Assembly (NCBI GenBank): GCA_011800155.1
Contig: CM022377.1
Coordinates: 620,001 to 684,000, forward strand
Direction of reading: 5' to 3'
Origin: Flammulina velutipes
Lineage: Eukaryota > Basidiomycota > Agaricomycetes > Agaricales > Physalacriaceae
DNA: 64,000 bases
Under the pieces are notes generated by a model. The model searched no databases. It was not told where the DNA came from and worked only from the letters and a program-made list of their open reading frames with translations. Every line of letters starts with the position of its first letter. The stretch's first letter is position 1. The position numbers were made by a program, and so were the translations under genes. Below, piece by piece: positions 47,705 through 56,576 of the stretch.

Positions 47705-48046
47705 ATCTCTGGCGCAATGCTCACGCGTCCTTTTCTTTCGTTGAAAGACCCGTAAGTTATGAACACTTCGCACTGCAACGATATTGCATAAACTGTACCA
47801 GTCGCACCCGGCGTCATAAAAAATGGTGACTGGTAGGCAATATGAGGGTATGTAATGGCTCTAGAATTGGAGTGTTGGCCTTGGACGTTACTTGGAAGTT
47901 ATCAGCACTCGGTACTAAATTCACAATCAGGAGAGTTGATTAATCAATATGTATCGTTAGTCGTTAGACCCAAAGAAAAGGAATGCACACAAGTAAGTAC
48001 TATGCCATACTGCAATGGTATCATATAAATAAATCCCTCATAGCCT
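47705..48046. other. Intergenic between convergent genes
   Basis: About 340 bp between the convergent reductase and surface-protein genes. Nothing beyond 3' untranslated sequence is seen. Confidence 0.4.
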
Positions 48047-48951
48047 CTACGACTTGAAGACCTCAGACACCTGGCGCACGCCAACAGAGACTATGAATCC
48101 AAATGCAACTTGCAGTATGGACAAGATAGTTGCTGCGCCCTCCGTGTCTGATCCTAGCGCTATTGTTGGACTGGCGCCAGACTTCGCTCTAGACGGAGAG
48201 CTATTCATGCCATCCGTAGCGGTGTATCTGTTTATGAAGATGAGCAATAGTCTGTTGACTGGAGGAGGGCACCTACACGAAGCTAATTAACGAGAATATC
48301 GCGTCTTGACTCTGACTAGGGGGCCCGTCCTCTTGCGTGTCATTGTTCAACAGTGACACATTCTTGGTGGCAAGAGTGACTTCGTGCTCGACAGCTGGGT
48401 CAAGCCCAGCTTGAGACCAGAGAGGACGGTCGCCTGAGGCTAGGTAATGATAATCCGTATAGTCGTCAACATCGATTGCAACGCCGTCGAGGGTGACTGT
48501 ATAGACGGGAAAGTCGGAGCTCATGAGTGAGTTGATGTATATTGCGGAGCCTGCTAGATTGTTTAGAGGTCAGAGTGTTGCAGGTGGGAAGTACGGACCG
48601 ATGAATTTGAATGTGGCGGAGGCATTTTTCTCTTGGCTCATTGCAACTGATTCGGTGCTGCCAGAAGCAACATGATAGAAGCCTGGCGGTCCCACCGAGT
48701 TTCCTATCGAGTCGTAATTGTGGAAACGCGCGTCTGCTGCGTTCAGCTTTGAAGATGTCAATAGGCCTTCAATAAAGCGCGTTGATGACACTCACTGTAA
48801 TTGTCGTGTCTGTCTCGTTGACGGGTATATTTCGTTGCGCATGTACTGCCGTGTTTGCGCCACAGAGAAGCAGGGCAGAGATCGTAAAGGAGCAGAGAAC
48901 CATGGGGAAACGGAAGGAGATTTTCGTGCAGGCCGAATTCGTCTTAGTCAA
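48047..48951 (-). CDS. Single-pass fungal surface protein with N-terminal signal
   Basis: A hydrophobic segment after a short basic leader (FPMVLCSFTISALLLCGANTA) acts as signal sequence; the start could be 48951 or 48903. The ectodomain has TTITLNAADARFHNYDS, then a beta-rich region AIYINSLMSSDFPVYTVTLDGVAI and a GLDPAVEHEVTLATKN segment. This layout is seen in many basidiomycete proteins of unknown role that end in one transmembrane helix. The C-terminus TILSILQVAFGFIVSVGVR is hydrophobic and fits such a helix or a GPI signal. Four exons have short introns; the stop is TAG at 48047-48049. One TGCGCCACA element lies inside the first exon (core 48857-48864). Function unknown. Confidence 0.7.
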
Positions 48952-49141
48952 GTATTGATTCAGGGTCCATCATACATGACAATCATCTGTGAGCTGACAG
49001 TACAGTATAAGTAGACACGCCTGTGTCTCAAGTTCTTTCAACCCCAACCACCACTACCATCAAGGTGCGCAGCTACATAGGGATCCCTCACTATCGAAAC
49101 AACTGCTAAACCAATTTCGTAGCGCATCGACAATAGATAAC

Positions 49142-49543
49142 ATGCCCTTCTATAAATTCATCGCCGCCAACGTCTTCGCCACCATCTTCATTGGATTCGG
49201 CATCAACGCCGTCATCAGACCCCGTCACGCCCTCGAGTTCTTCAACTTCCAAGCGCCCACCTCCCCATTGGATCAAAATGTCGTCGACGGCCTCATGATC
49301 GTCTACGGCGTGAGGGACATTTTCATGGGCTTGGCCATCTATGCTGCCGCGTTCTGTGGCAGCCGCAAGGCATTGGGGTGGATCCTGCTCGCTTCCTGCG
49401 GCGTAGCGATTGTGGATGGCGCTGTCTGCAAGATTTACGCAGGAAAAGGGGAGTGGGGTCATTGGAGTTATGCTCCAGCGATCGCTGTCATCGCGACTGG
49501 TATTCTGGACAGGGCTTATCCACGGGCTCAGACTCAGACCTAG
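49142..49543 (+). CDS. Small membrane protein, DUF4267 type
   Basis: A single exon encodes 133 residues with four predicted membrane helices: FIAANVFATIFIGFGINAVI, VVDGLMIVYGVRDIFMGLAIYAAAF, ALGWILLASCGVAIVDGAVC and YAPAIAVIATGILDR. The pattern RPRHALEFF followed by YGVRDIFMG is typical of the DUF4267 family. No catalytic residues are known for it. The gene is divergent from the surface-protein gene at 48047-48951. Confidence 0.8.
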   Translation: MPFYKFIAANVFATIFIGFGINAVIRPRHALEFFNFQAPTSPLDQNVVDGLMIVYGVRDIFMGLAIYAAAFCGSRKALGWILLASCGVAIVDGAVCKIYAGKGEWGHWSYAPAIAVIATGILDRAYPRAQTQT

Positions 49544-49696
49544 ACAAATACGCTTTCGTGACCGTTCTTCTATGAATGTATGGGTGTATGTGTACAAGTG
49601 TGGGCGTCGGCATTACCTTTCGATCATCGCATCATGATCGCATACGCAGAGAGACTCGGAGATACTCGAACACAAACATGAGAACAAAGTTTTGTA

Positions 49697-50464
49697 ATGC
49701 AACCAATAGGGATATTCTCGATCGACTCCTTGATCTCTTTTATAAACGACGACAAGAGCCTACATTTTTGTAACATCTTCCCATGGTCTGCCTCGCTCCC
49801 GCATCCATACATCGCATACCTCAATGGATTGTTCATCCTCTTCACTAGCGTTGATGTCTCTCTTTTTGTACCACCGAGATGGGCGGATATAAGGAAGAAA
49901 AGGAAGGATGGAAACGATAACGTCTGTCACAATGACGGCATGCGTACCGTTGGGACCTTTTAGAGGAAAGTGATCCAGCAAGGAAAGTACATTAGGAGGC
50001 TCAGGCTGGATATCGCGTGCAGCTTCGAGGATGGCGGCTTCTCTCTCCACCTCTCCTTCAAGTCGAGCAGTGGTGACTTTGAGTGCCACGAATGCTCCGC
50101 TAGCTGTGTTCTGAGCGAGCCATACAGTGGCGTTCGAACCGTAGCCTAGTTTGCTCATGATTCGGTATTTGCGCGAAGGCTCGTCACAGTCTGGAGGGCC
50201 AAGAATGTCGCCAATAATGATAGGATGGTAGCCCCCGACCATATAGTCAGAGACACATTCAGTGGCCTCCATGTTATCGTAGTAAAAGTCATCCAGTCCG
50301 AGACTCCGAATGGAGTGGTACGAGTAGCGGTGATGAAGAGACAGAGTAGCGCTGCCTTCAGTCTTTGCCATCAGCACAATAATTGGATAACATGCTTGGA
50401 AATGTACATATCTAGCGCGGCGTCTCCTCTTGCATCCTACTTTTGTGTGCTTGAGAGCAATCAA
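49697..50464 (-). pseudogene. Chimeric pseudogene: SRPK-like N-lobe fused to MYND-gene fragments
   Basis: From 50,464 to about 49,875 the frame is nearly identical to the first exon of the SRPK-like gene at 41,663 (GYHPIIIGDIL, KLGYGSNATVWL, FVALKVTTA) up to RPSRWYK. The initiator ATG of the parent is lost (ACC GCT in place of ACC ATG), and a 5-base insertion lies before GLDDFYYDN. At about 49,875 the sequence switches to a copy of the MYND gene around KRDTEASVKRMKNPLRY, which soon goes out of frame and stops. The MYND copy then skips the zinc-ligand exon and continues with the terminal segment (KEIKESIENIPIG against KDFKEAIENISVG) to about 49,697. Catalytic loop and DFG are absent, so no kinase activity is expected. 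Confidence 0.8.
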
Positions 50465-51206
50465 TCAAGCGTTCGCATTGCTGACCAAAAGTAAGCGGAT
50501 ACGAAGCTTTTCTGTGCTGCCGAGTGTTGTGGCGCAGAAAAAAGTATGTCAGTAACGGGAATACGAGTCGATGGAGAGATGTGTTTGCACATGGAGTTTT
50601 CGGCTTGCCGTCGGCTGTTTCCCTCCACCACCACAACCACCCAACACGAGGCAAACCAGTCAGTAGTTGATATTCATCTTGTCCAACGCAGACAAAGACA
50701 AGCAACCATCGATGCAATGCGGTCGCTCTTGCACCCGGGCTCTTTTCGTTGAGTGCACACTGTAGTCCCAGTACCTGGGCGGAGTTTCATGTACATCTGA
50801 GGGCTGTTTCCCTTTTTGGCAGGTACCCGTACACAGTACTTGTCAGCTCGTGGCGAAGATAAGATCAGATTACCCTGGGTTATCCCCTTTTGCCCGGTGC
50901 ACGCCTCGAGACGCCTCGTTGTTCACTGTTGTTCACGAGTGTTCACGGCATTCTGCCCTGGCCCAGATGCAATAACGTACAGCCCTGAATCCCTTTCACT
51001 TTCACCCTTTCACAATTCACTTGATGTTGATGGACGTCCCCCGAATAGGAAAGCAAGGTCATTTTCAAGTTCCGCTACCACGACGTGCTTTTAGAGGAGG
51101 GCGCCTTTCCCGCCCTCTGGCATGGCGCCGCTTTCCTTACCGTCTATAAAAGCTGGCCATCTGAACATGGTACGTTCATCTTCCCGCCTTTTCCCCCCGC
51201 TCAAAT
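50465..51206. other. Intergenic and promoter region of the HMG-box gene
   Basis: No gene is seen. It holds a TGCGCCACA element in reverse (core 50528-50535), upstream of the chimeric kinase copy, and three closely spaced GTTCAC repeats at about 50,920-50,955. Confidence 0.45.
51145..51150 (+). promoter_or_regulatory. TATA box of the HMG-box gene
   Basis: TATAAA (in TCTATAAAAGC) lies 57 bp upstream of the ATG at 51207, a distance compatible with a short 5' untranslated region. Confidence 0.5.
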
Positions 51207-52447
51207 ATGTCCTCCAGCTCTTCCCCCCCTTCCTCCGGCTTTGGTAAGCATTTTAAAGTCTCATGGCGATGATACTAACATAGTTTCTCCTCTAGCTTGC
51301 AGCCAGAAATCATATCTAGGCGAATTTCAGATCAACGAGACTCCAGAGCAGTTGACATTCGCGACTCCCCTCACTCCCGACTCTTCGTCGTCTCACGCCA
51401 TCGATCGAAAGTCACCACCACGTGATCCCCCTCCAGAGCGCACATCCCGCCCTCGAAATCAATTCATCATCTTCCGCTCCAAATTTATCGAAGCCAATAA
51501 AGTTGTTCTTGGCCAGAAAGACAATCGTCACATCTCGCAAATCGCTGGCGAGATGTGGAACCTTATGACCGCGGAGGAGCGCGCTCCGTTCGCTGAGATG
51601 GCGAAGAGGGAGAAGCTCCTTCACCAACAGCAATATCCCGATTACAAGTATTGCCCCAGCAAACGGGGAACGCGCAAACACCGGAACACGTACGGCAACA
51701 CACCAGAGCATAAGCTGTATTACAAAAAGATGGCCGCTGCGTGCGCAAAGGTTGGGCCCAACCGCACCGCGCTCAGCGATGATATCCAGGCTGTGCCAAA
51801 GGTTGAAGATGATAGACCGAAGCGTACCCGCAAACCCAAACCCAAAGTCAACACCGCCCCCGCCACATCCACATCGCGCAAAGCCCATGCCATTCGTGAT
51901 GCTCGGGCTGCCTCGGCGGAGACTACGTCGTCGGATGCAACCACGAGCGCTTGGTCTCCCGCTACCAGCGAGGAGTTTGCCTTTGACACTCCCTTATCAC
52001 CCCCTACAACACACGTCGTGCGTTTTCTCCTCAAGTTCTTGCGGTTCTTTGCTTACACTACGCCAGGCCGAACATGTCAATCAACCGGTTCATTACGAGA
52101 TGCTCGCTGAACAAAGCCCTCCGTTCTACGAGAACTACAACAACTACTCGACCAATGGTAAAGGGTATCCCTTCCCCGCAGCCGATTATCCCTCCGTCGA
52201 TGGCGCATATCCTTCCACGGCCACTCAACTTTTCGATGCGCAGGTCGAGCACATCGACGCCACGCAGAACTGCGGGGAACCGATTGACGTGTACCAGAAC
52301 TATGATCCCTCGAATTTTGGCCTTTCTGCGTACGAGATGCATAATTATAGCGGCCCTCTGTCCCCTGAACCTTCCTCCTTGTCCGTAATGCCTCTGTACG
52401 ACTACACCTCCGCACTATGGGACGCTGCCTGGCCAGCCCCTTATTGA
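51207..52447 (+). CDS. HMG-box transcription factor
   Basis: Three exons (51207-51243, 51296-52014, 52067-52447) encode about 378 residues. The HMG box is near residues 65-140: RPRNQFIIFRSKF, NRHISQIAGEMWNLMTAEER, APFAEMAKREKLLHQQQYPDYKY. The pattern is of the sequence-specific MATA_HMG/Sox-like type, with an Arg-Pro-Arg-N start and YPDYKY end. A basic segment (PKRTRKPKPK) follows, then a Ser/Thr/Pro-rich and aromatic C-terminus typical of an activation region. The ATG at 51207 gives MSSSSSPPSSGF, joined after an intron to ACSQKSY. It may be a mating- or development-related factor; there is no pheromone/receptor or STE3-like gene nearby to support a mating locus. Confidence 0.85.
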
Positions 52448-52510
52448 TGCGCCAGTGTATTCACGATGAAAAGTGGTTCGCGCCCTGGCGCGGATCTCCA
52501 ACCTTGCGCG

Positions 52511-52574
52511 CTCTCCTCCCTTCTCCTCCCCCTTCTCACCCCCCCCCTCCTCCCCCTTCTCCCCCCTCTTCTCT
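52511..52574 (+). repeat. Polypyrimidine tract in 3' flank
   Basis: About 64 bp of almost pure C and T (repeats of CTCC, CCCTTCT) lies 64 bp after the HMG-gene stop. It is probably in the 3' untranslated region. Rest of 52,448-53,142: no gene seen. Confidence 0.6.
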
Positions 52575-53673
52575 TAATGAGCTAGTATAGCTCGAAAGTT
52601 ATCGTTATACTTCATTATTTTGTTCCCACTGTATCACTTGCTCTTTTTTCTTGAATGTACCAATACACTTTTGTACGACTTATTTACTAGTACTTACTAT
52701 GCTTTGCAAAATTTGATTCATTTGCTGTCCTCGTTGGTTTTACGTGCGAGTAACGCTCAGGATGGTACTATTTCACTTGTAGAGAGCGGTGCCCATAGCT
52801 ATCAAGGCGGGCGACGCCACATCAGTGCTATTGATGACGTTGAAATTGTGTGTTCGCTGTAACTCCATCGACCTGGGTACCTGCTTTCCCGTACTCCATT
52901 CGGATCATGTTCTATAGACTCAAATAACATCCCAACTCTTGACACCTTCTTGCGCCATCTGGTCAGAAAACACAAGAGAGTTTCCTGGAGTATTGGTGCT
53001 GAACATCACTGAGATAGATGGCTTCCTGTAACGTTTACTTATGCACTTATGAGTAGAGACGATTTCCGACACCATCCAACTTCTCAACCAACACAGCTCA
53101 ATGAGAACAATGTACATTCAAAAGTACAAAGTCTTATAATCCTCAATTATAACCCACAGAGATATTCTCGATCGCCTCCTTAAAATCTTTCATGAACTGA
53201 GGACTCATCGTCGAAGAAGACACAATGGTCTGTCCACCTCCAGGTGTCGGAACAGTCATCCTCAACGCGCCATCCTTGCTAGCGCCACCAAGCATGCTGA
53301 TACCCGGAGAGTCAGACTCGATAACCGAGCAAGACATTCCGGGCTTGCAGAACATCTTGTGGTTCGTCTTCCAGTCCTCCTTCTGACATTCCTTGCTACA
53401 GTAATAAGGCTTCTTGTCTTCGTCGCATTTTCCGCCACCTAAATTGCAAGGTAAGCAAGGATAACTCGCTTACTGGAAAAGCTTACATTTTTGCAGCATC
53501 TTCCCATGGTCCGCCTCGATCCCACATCCATACATCGCACACTTGTACCTCAACGGATTCTTCATCCTCTTCACACTAGCCTCGGTATCTCTCTTAACCC
53601 TCGCCTCGGCCTCTTCGTCCGCATCCCAAACATGGCTGTAGAAGAAGTTCAACTCCTTGAACATCTTCGTCGC

Positions 53674-53678
53674 CGGAC
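53674..53678 (+). repeat. Target site duplication, left
   Basis: CGGAC immediately precedes the 5' LTR and equals the five bases after the 3' LTR (55222-55226). Confidence 0.85.
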
Positions 53679-53877
53679 TGTTGGATTTTGACGTACATGC
53701 GAGTCGGTGGAATCGGACCGGCCTCATTTACTTACACGCTTTCTGCACGTTTTCTTTCCTTACCGTTTGCCTCGACGTACGTACAGTCTGCTGGTACAAA
53801 CGGATTATTCTTTTGCTTTGCTTTTTGTCTGCTGCCGCCGCTATCTTTTCCACGTCCGCGACTATCGACATCTAACA
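53679..53877 (+). repeat. 5' LTR
   Basis: 199 bp, starting TGTTGGATTT and ending ATCTAACA, so the ends form a short imperfect inverted repeat with TG..CA termini. No difference from the 3' LTR was found on comparison by eye. Confidence 0.92.
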
Positions 53878-53955
53878 CAAACGGTCTACCCGGCTGTGGG
53901 AATACAGTCAACCATTCATCACTCTACTGTCATTATTCGATTCGCTGTCTTTACC

Positions 53956-54900
53956 ATGGCAAAAGGCAACAAGTACTCTGTTGTTATTCTGGAGAAGCCC
54001 TCTGACTTAGCGGACTGGAAAACCACCACGCAAGCCCAGCTTCGTGGAAAAGGTGTCTGGAACGTTGTCGATGGCACAGATCCGGAACCTTCCAACAATG
54101 CAGGAGACCGATGGCGCAAATGGGATGGCCGCCGCAATGTGGCCGCCTCTATCATCATCAGTACCATTGCTCGCTCCCAACTCCCCCATATCCGCAGTTT
54201 GACCAATGACCCCGCTGCAATGTGGGCCCGTCTCATCCAGATGCATCGCACCAATGGCGCTACACATCACATGAGTCTGTGGCAGGATTTCGACGGCTTG
54301 AAGTACGATGGTTCCCGTCCCATGGCTGATCATATCGCCGACTTGCGCTCCATGGCTGACCAGCTGAAGGAGTTGTTCAACGACGGTCCGTCATCTGCCA
54401 AATTCATCGCCACCCTCACGGCGTCGCTACCAACGGAGACAAATTCTGGCTACGCCGATCTTGTCCGATCCCTCGAGGGTGATGTTCTCGAGACGAACGT
54501 TGACCATGTCATTCAACGTGTCACTAACGAGTGGAACCGTCAGGAGAGGTCGAAGAAGAAGGAGACGGAAGTGAAGAAGATGAAGGAGGAGGTGGAGTCT
54601 TCGGAGGATGAGGAGAAGAACGAGGCGCTCATGGCACAGATGGCCGTGGCACTCGCGGGGATGATGCGTCAGCGCAAGAAGAGGACGAAGTCGAAGATCA
54701 CTTGCTTCAAGTGTGGTGGTCGCGGACACGTCAAGAACATGTGTCCAACCCGCAGCGACGACGAAGAAGATGCACATGTAGTCATCGGGCCTGAGAGCTC
54801 AATGCTCGCTGCTGCCGCAAAGTTACTCAGTGTACATTCTGCCATTGGAGACAGTGAAGAGGACGATTCCGACGACGGACATCCAAATGTTGCAGTCTGA
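53956..54900 (+). CDS. gag: Gag-like protein of the LTR element (Copia type, CCHC zinc knuckle)
   Basis: The ORF runs 314 residues from MAKGNKYSVVILEKPSDLADWKT to PNVAV (TGA 54898-54900). The N-terminal part matches the Copia Gag pattern: WKTTTQAQL, then AASIIISTIARSQLPHIRSL, AMWARLIQMH, LWQDFDGLKYDGSRPMADHI and FIATLTASLPT. A charged coiled-coil-like region (RSKKKETEVKKMKEEVE) is followed by a single zinc knuckle, CFKCGGRGHVKNMC, and an acidic tail. The frame is intact, with no internal stop. The ATG at 53956 has an ACC context. Upstream in-frame residues starting in the LTR probably are not translated. The product should form the particle shell and bind RNA. Confidence 0.88.
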   Translation: MAKGNKYSVVILEKPSDLADWKTTTQAQLRGKGVWNVVDGTDPEPSNNAGDRWRKWDGRRNVAASIIISTIARSQLPHIRSLTNDPAAMWARLIQMHRTNGATHHMSLWQDFDGLKYDGSRPMADHIADLRSMADQLKELFNDGPSSAKFIATLTASLPTETNSGYADLVRSLEGDVLETNVDHVIQRVTNEWNRQERSKKKETEVKKMKEEVESSEDEEKNEALMAQMAVALAGMMRQRKKRTKSKITCFKCGGRGHVKNMCPTRSDDEEDAHVVIGPESSMLAAAAKLLSVHSAIGDSEEDDSDDGHPNVAV

Positions 54901-54927
54901 TTCTAGGTTTTATTTTATTTTTCTTTG

Positions 54928-54933
54928 ATGACA

Positions 54934-54962
<29 letters not shown>
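54928..54962 (+). repeat. GAC trinucleotide repeat between gag and 3' LTR
   Basis: A run of GAC/GAT triplets (about eleven units) lies in the non-coding tail of the element, after the gag stop. Confidence 0.7.
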
Positions 54963-54964
<2 letters not shown>

Positions 54965-55022
54965 GATGTCATTTTCTTTTCTACTTACGCTACTTTTTAC
55001 GATTCCTTGACTCGAGGGGATG

Positions 55023-55221
55023 TGTTGGATTTTGACGTACATGCGAGTCGGTGGAATCGGACCGGCCTCATTTACTTACACGCTTTCTGCACGTTTTCTT
55101 TCCTTACCGTTTGCCTCGACGTACGTACAGTCTGCTGGTACAAACGGATTATTCTTTTGCTTTGCTTTTTGTCTGCTGCCGCCGCTATCTTTTCCACGTC
55201 CGCGACTATCGACATCTAACA
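55023..55221 (+). repeat. 3' LTR
   Basis: 199 bp copy of 53679-53877, apparently without any substitution, which suggests very recent insertion. Confidence 0.92.
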
Positions 55222-55226
55222 CGGAC
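55222..55226 (+). repeat. Target site duplication, right
   Basis: CGGAC directly after the 3' LTR, matching 53674-53678. Confidence 0.85.
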
Positions 55227-56576
55227 GAAAGACATGTCGTGTACGGAAGAGGACTGTGGGGATAGAATACCCCGGCACGGCGACGGAACGAGAGTACTGG
55301 ATGGCCTTGTTGGCGTGGTGCATCCCAGCGTAGAGATAACGGACTCGCAGACTTTCACTCGCTGAAGTGTACCACACGACGAGGATGGCGTGTGCCGTCG
55401 CTTTGACGGTGTCGGTCGATCTCGGATGGAATGCAGCTTGAATGATGTACGAACGCGCGGCTTGGCGATCCATCTTGCACCCTACCCCGTAATACAACCT
55501 GCGAACAAGTGTGAGTATACACCCATCAAGTCAAATCATAGCACATACCTAGCACCACAATTCAACAAAGCTGATGGATCGCCATCCGCCGCCTCGCGCT
55601 CCAGCTCGGCGAACGGCTTCTGCGCAATAGTACGCGCGTTCTGCAAAATGGCAGTATATTGTCCAGGTCCCTGGTTCAGTTTTTCCTTCGTATACGGGCG
55701 ACAGTTGTCCAACATCTGTACATATGCCAAGATAGCTGCGTCCGGACTAGTAGTGTCCTGCAAATCATGAGGCGTCGCGCGAACTTGGTAGTCGAACGAG
55801 ATAGACTGGGGGACGAGCATCACCCGACTAACGGCGTCAGGAAATCCCATAGCCCGCACCAGGCCAGCGAAAATTCGGCTGAATGAATCCACAGCGATCT
55901 CGCATGTCGAGGAAGTAGACACTCCGATTTTTTGGATGACCGTACACCCGACACGCCTGAACTCCCGTTCGACAGCCAGAGCGAGTTCTCTGTCCTCCGT
56001 GGTGAGCGTCCAGGGTGCCATAGGCTTGATCTGAGAGGCAGGTAGACCTCCCATGTTGAGGTTCATCCCGCCAACGAAGCCTTTGATGAGCGCTTTGACG
56101 ATCTCCGGAGCGGCTTGAGCAACGGTTTCGGGGAAGAACGCGTGAGACTGCTCATTTCCTGGGGTGGACCCGACAGGGAGATACTCGAGGTGGCAGAAAC
56201 GACTGCCAGGCTGAACGATAGTGAGGATATGGGTAGGAGTTGGCTCCAGGTGCATATAGCGGATGTCGAAGTGCCATTCATTAGGAACCATGCCAGACGG
56301 CATCAACTTGGGACGCGTAAGAGCATTGAACTTTTTGACTACATCTGAGGATGCCATGGTGGAGGTAGAAGTAAGACAAGAGACAAGAGAGGACAGGGGT
56401 GGCCACAGGGAATTTTGACGAACAAAATTTGAAATGGGAAAAATAAAAGGGCACGAAAAGTGAAATTTACTCAGAAACGAAACACAAAATGACCATTTTG
56501 GTCGATAACTCTGGTACCTCTATGCGAAGAGTTGAATCCCCGCTCAATGGTGATAATACGCGCTTCAAGCAGACAT

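Larger units (their letters stand above)
53679..55221 (+). mobile_element. Gag-only (TR-GAG-like) Copia-type LTR retrotransposon
   Basis: The complete element is 1,543 bp: two 199 bp LTRs that appear identical base for base, starting TGTTGG and ending TAACA, flanked by a perfect CGGAC duplication. The interior (about 1.15 kb) carries one long ORF, a Copia-type Gag with a CCHC zinc knuckle. There is no room for protease, integrase, reverse transcriptase or RNase H. A purine-rich stretch (GAGGGGATG) just before the 3' LTR is a plausible polypurine tract. The sequence after the 5' LTR (CAAACGGTCTACCCGG) does not match a tRNA 3' end that I recognise, so the primer site is unassigned. Mobility must depend on pol proteins from elsewhere. 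It is inserted in an exon of a host gene. Confidence 0.92.
53143..56357 (-). pseudogene. MYND zinc-finger/Sel1-like protein gene split by an LTR element
   Basis: The ATG at 56357 opens MASSDVVKKFNALTRPK. A large N-terminal domain follows, then a Sel1-like stretch (ADGDPSALLNCGARLYYGVGC, restored across the intron at about 55,500-55,550). The frame then enters FRTRHVFRP at 55,227, where the retroelement interrupts. On the other side it resumes with ATKMFKELNFFYSHVW, followed by a MYND finger: CAMYGC, KMLQKCGGKC, YYCSKECQKEDWKTNHKMFC. The last part has TVPTPGG and SPQFMKDFKEAIENISVGYN, and the stop is at 53143-53145. With the element and one target duplicate removed, the flanks join in frame. 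The host gene was therefore intact until the insertion and is now disrupted in an exon before the finger. Its role is unknown. Confidence 0.82.

Noticed and set aside
51207..52447. Mating-type (HMG) locus
   Set aside because: An HMG box alone is not evidence; no homeodomain pair, pheromone precursor or receptor gene lies nearby.
53657..53875. Open frames within both LTRs
   Set aside because: Identical in both copies because the LTRs are identical; they have no coding pattern and overlap the LTR promoter region.
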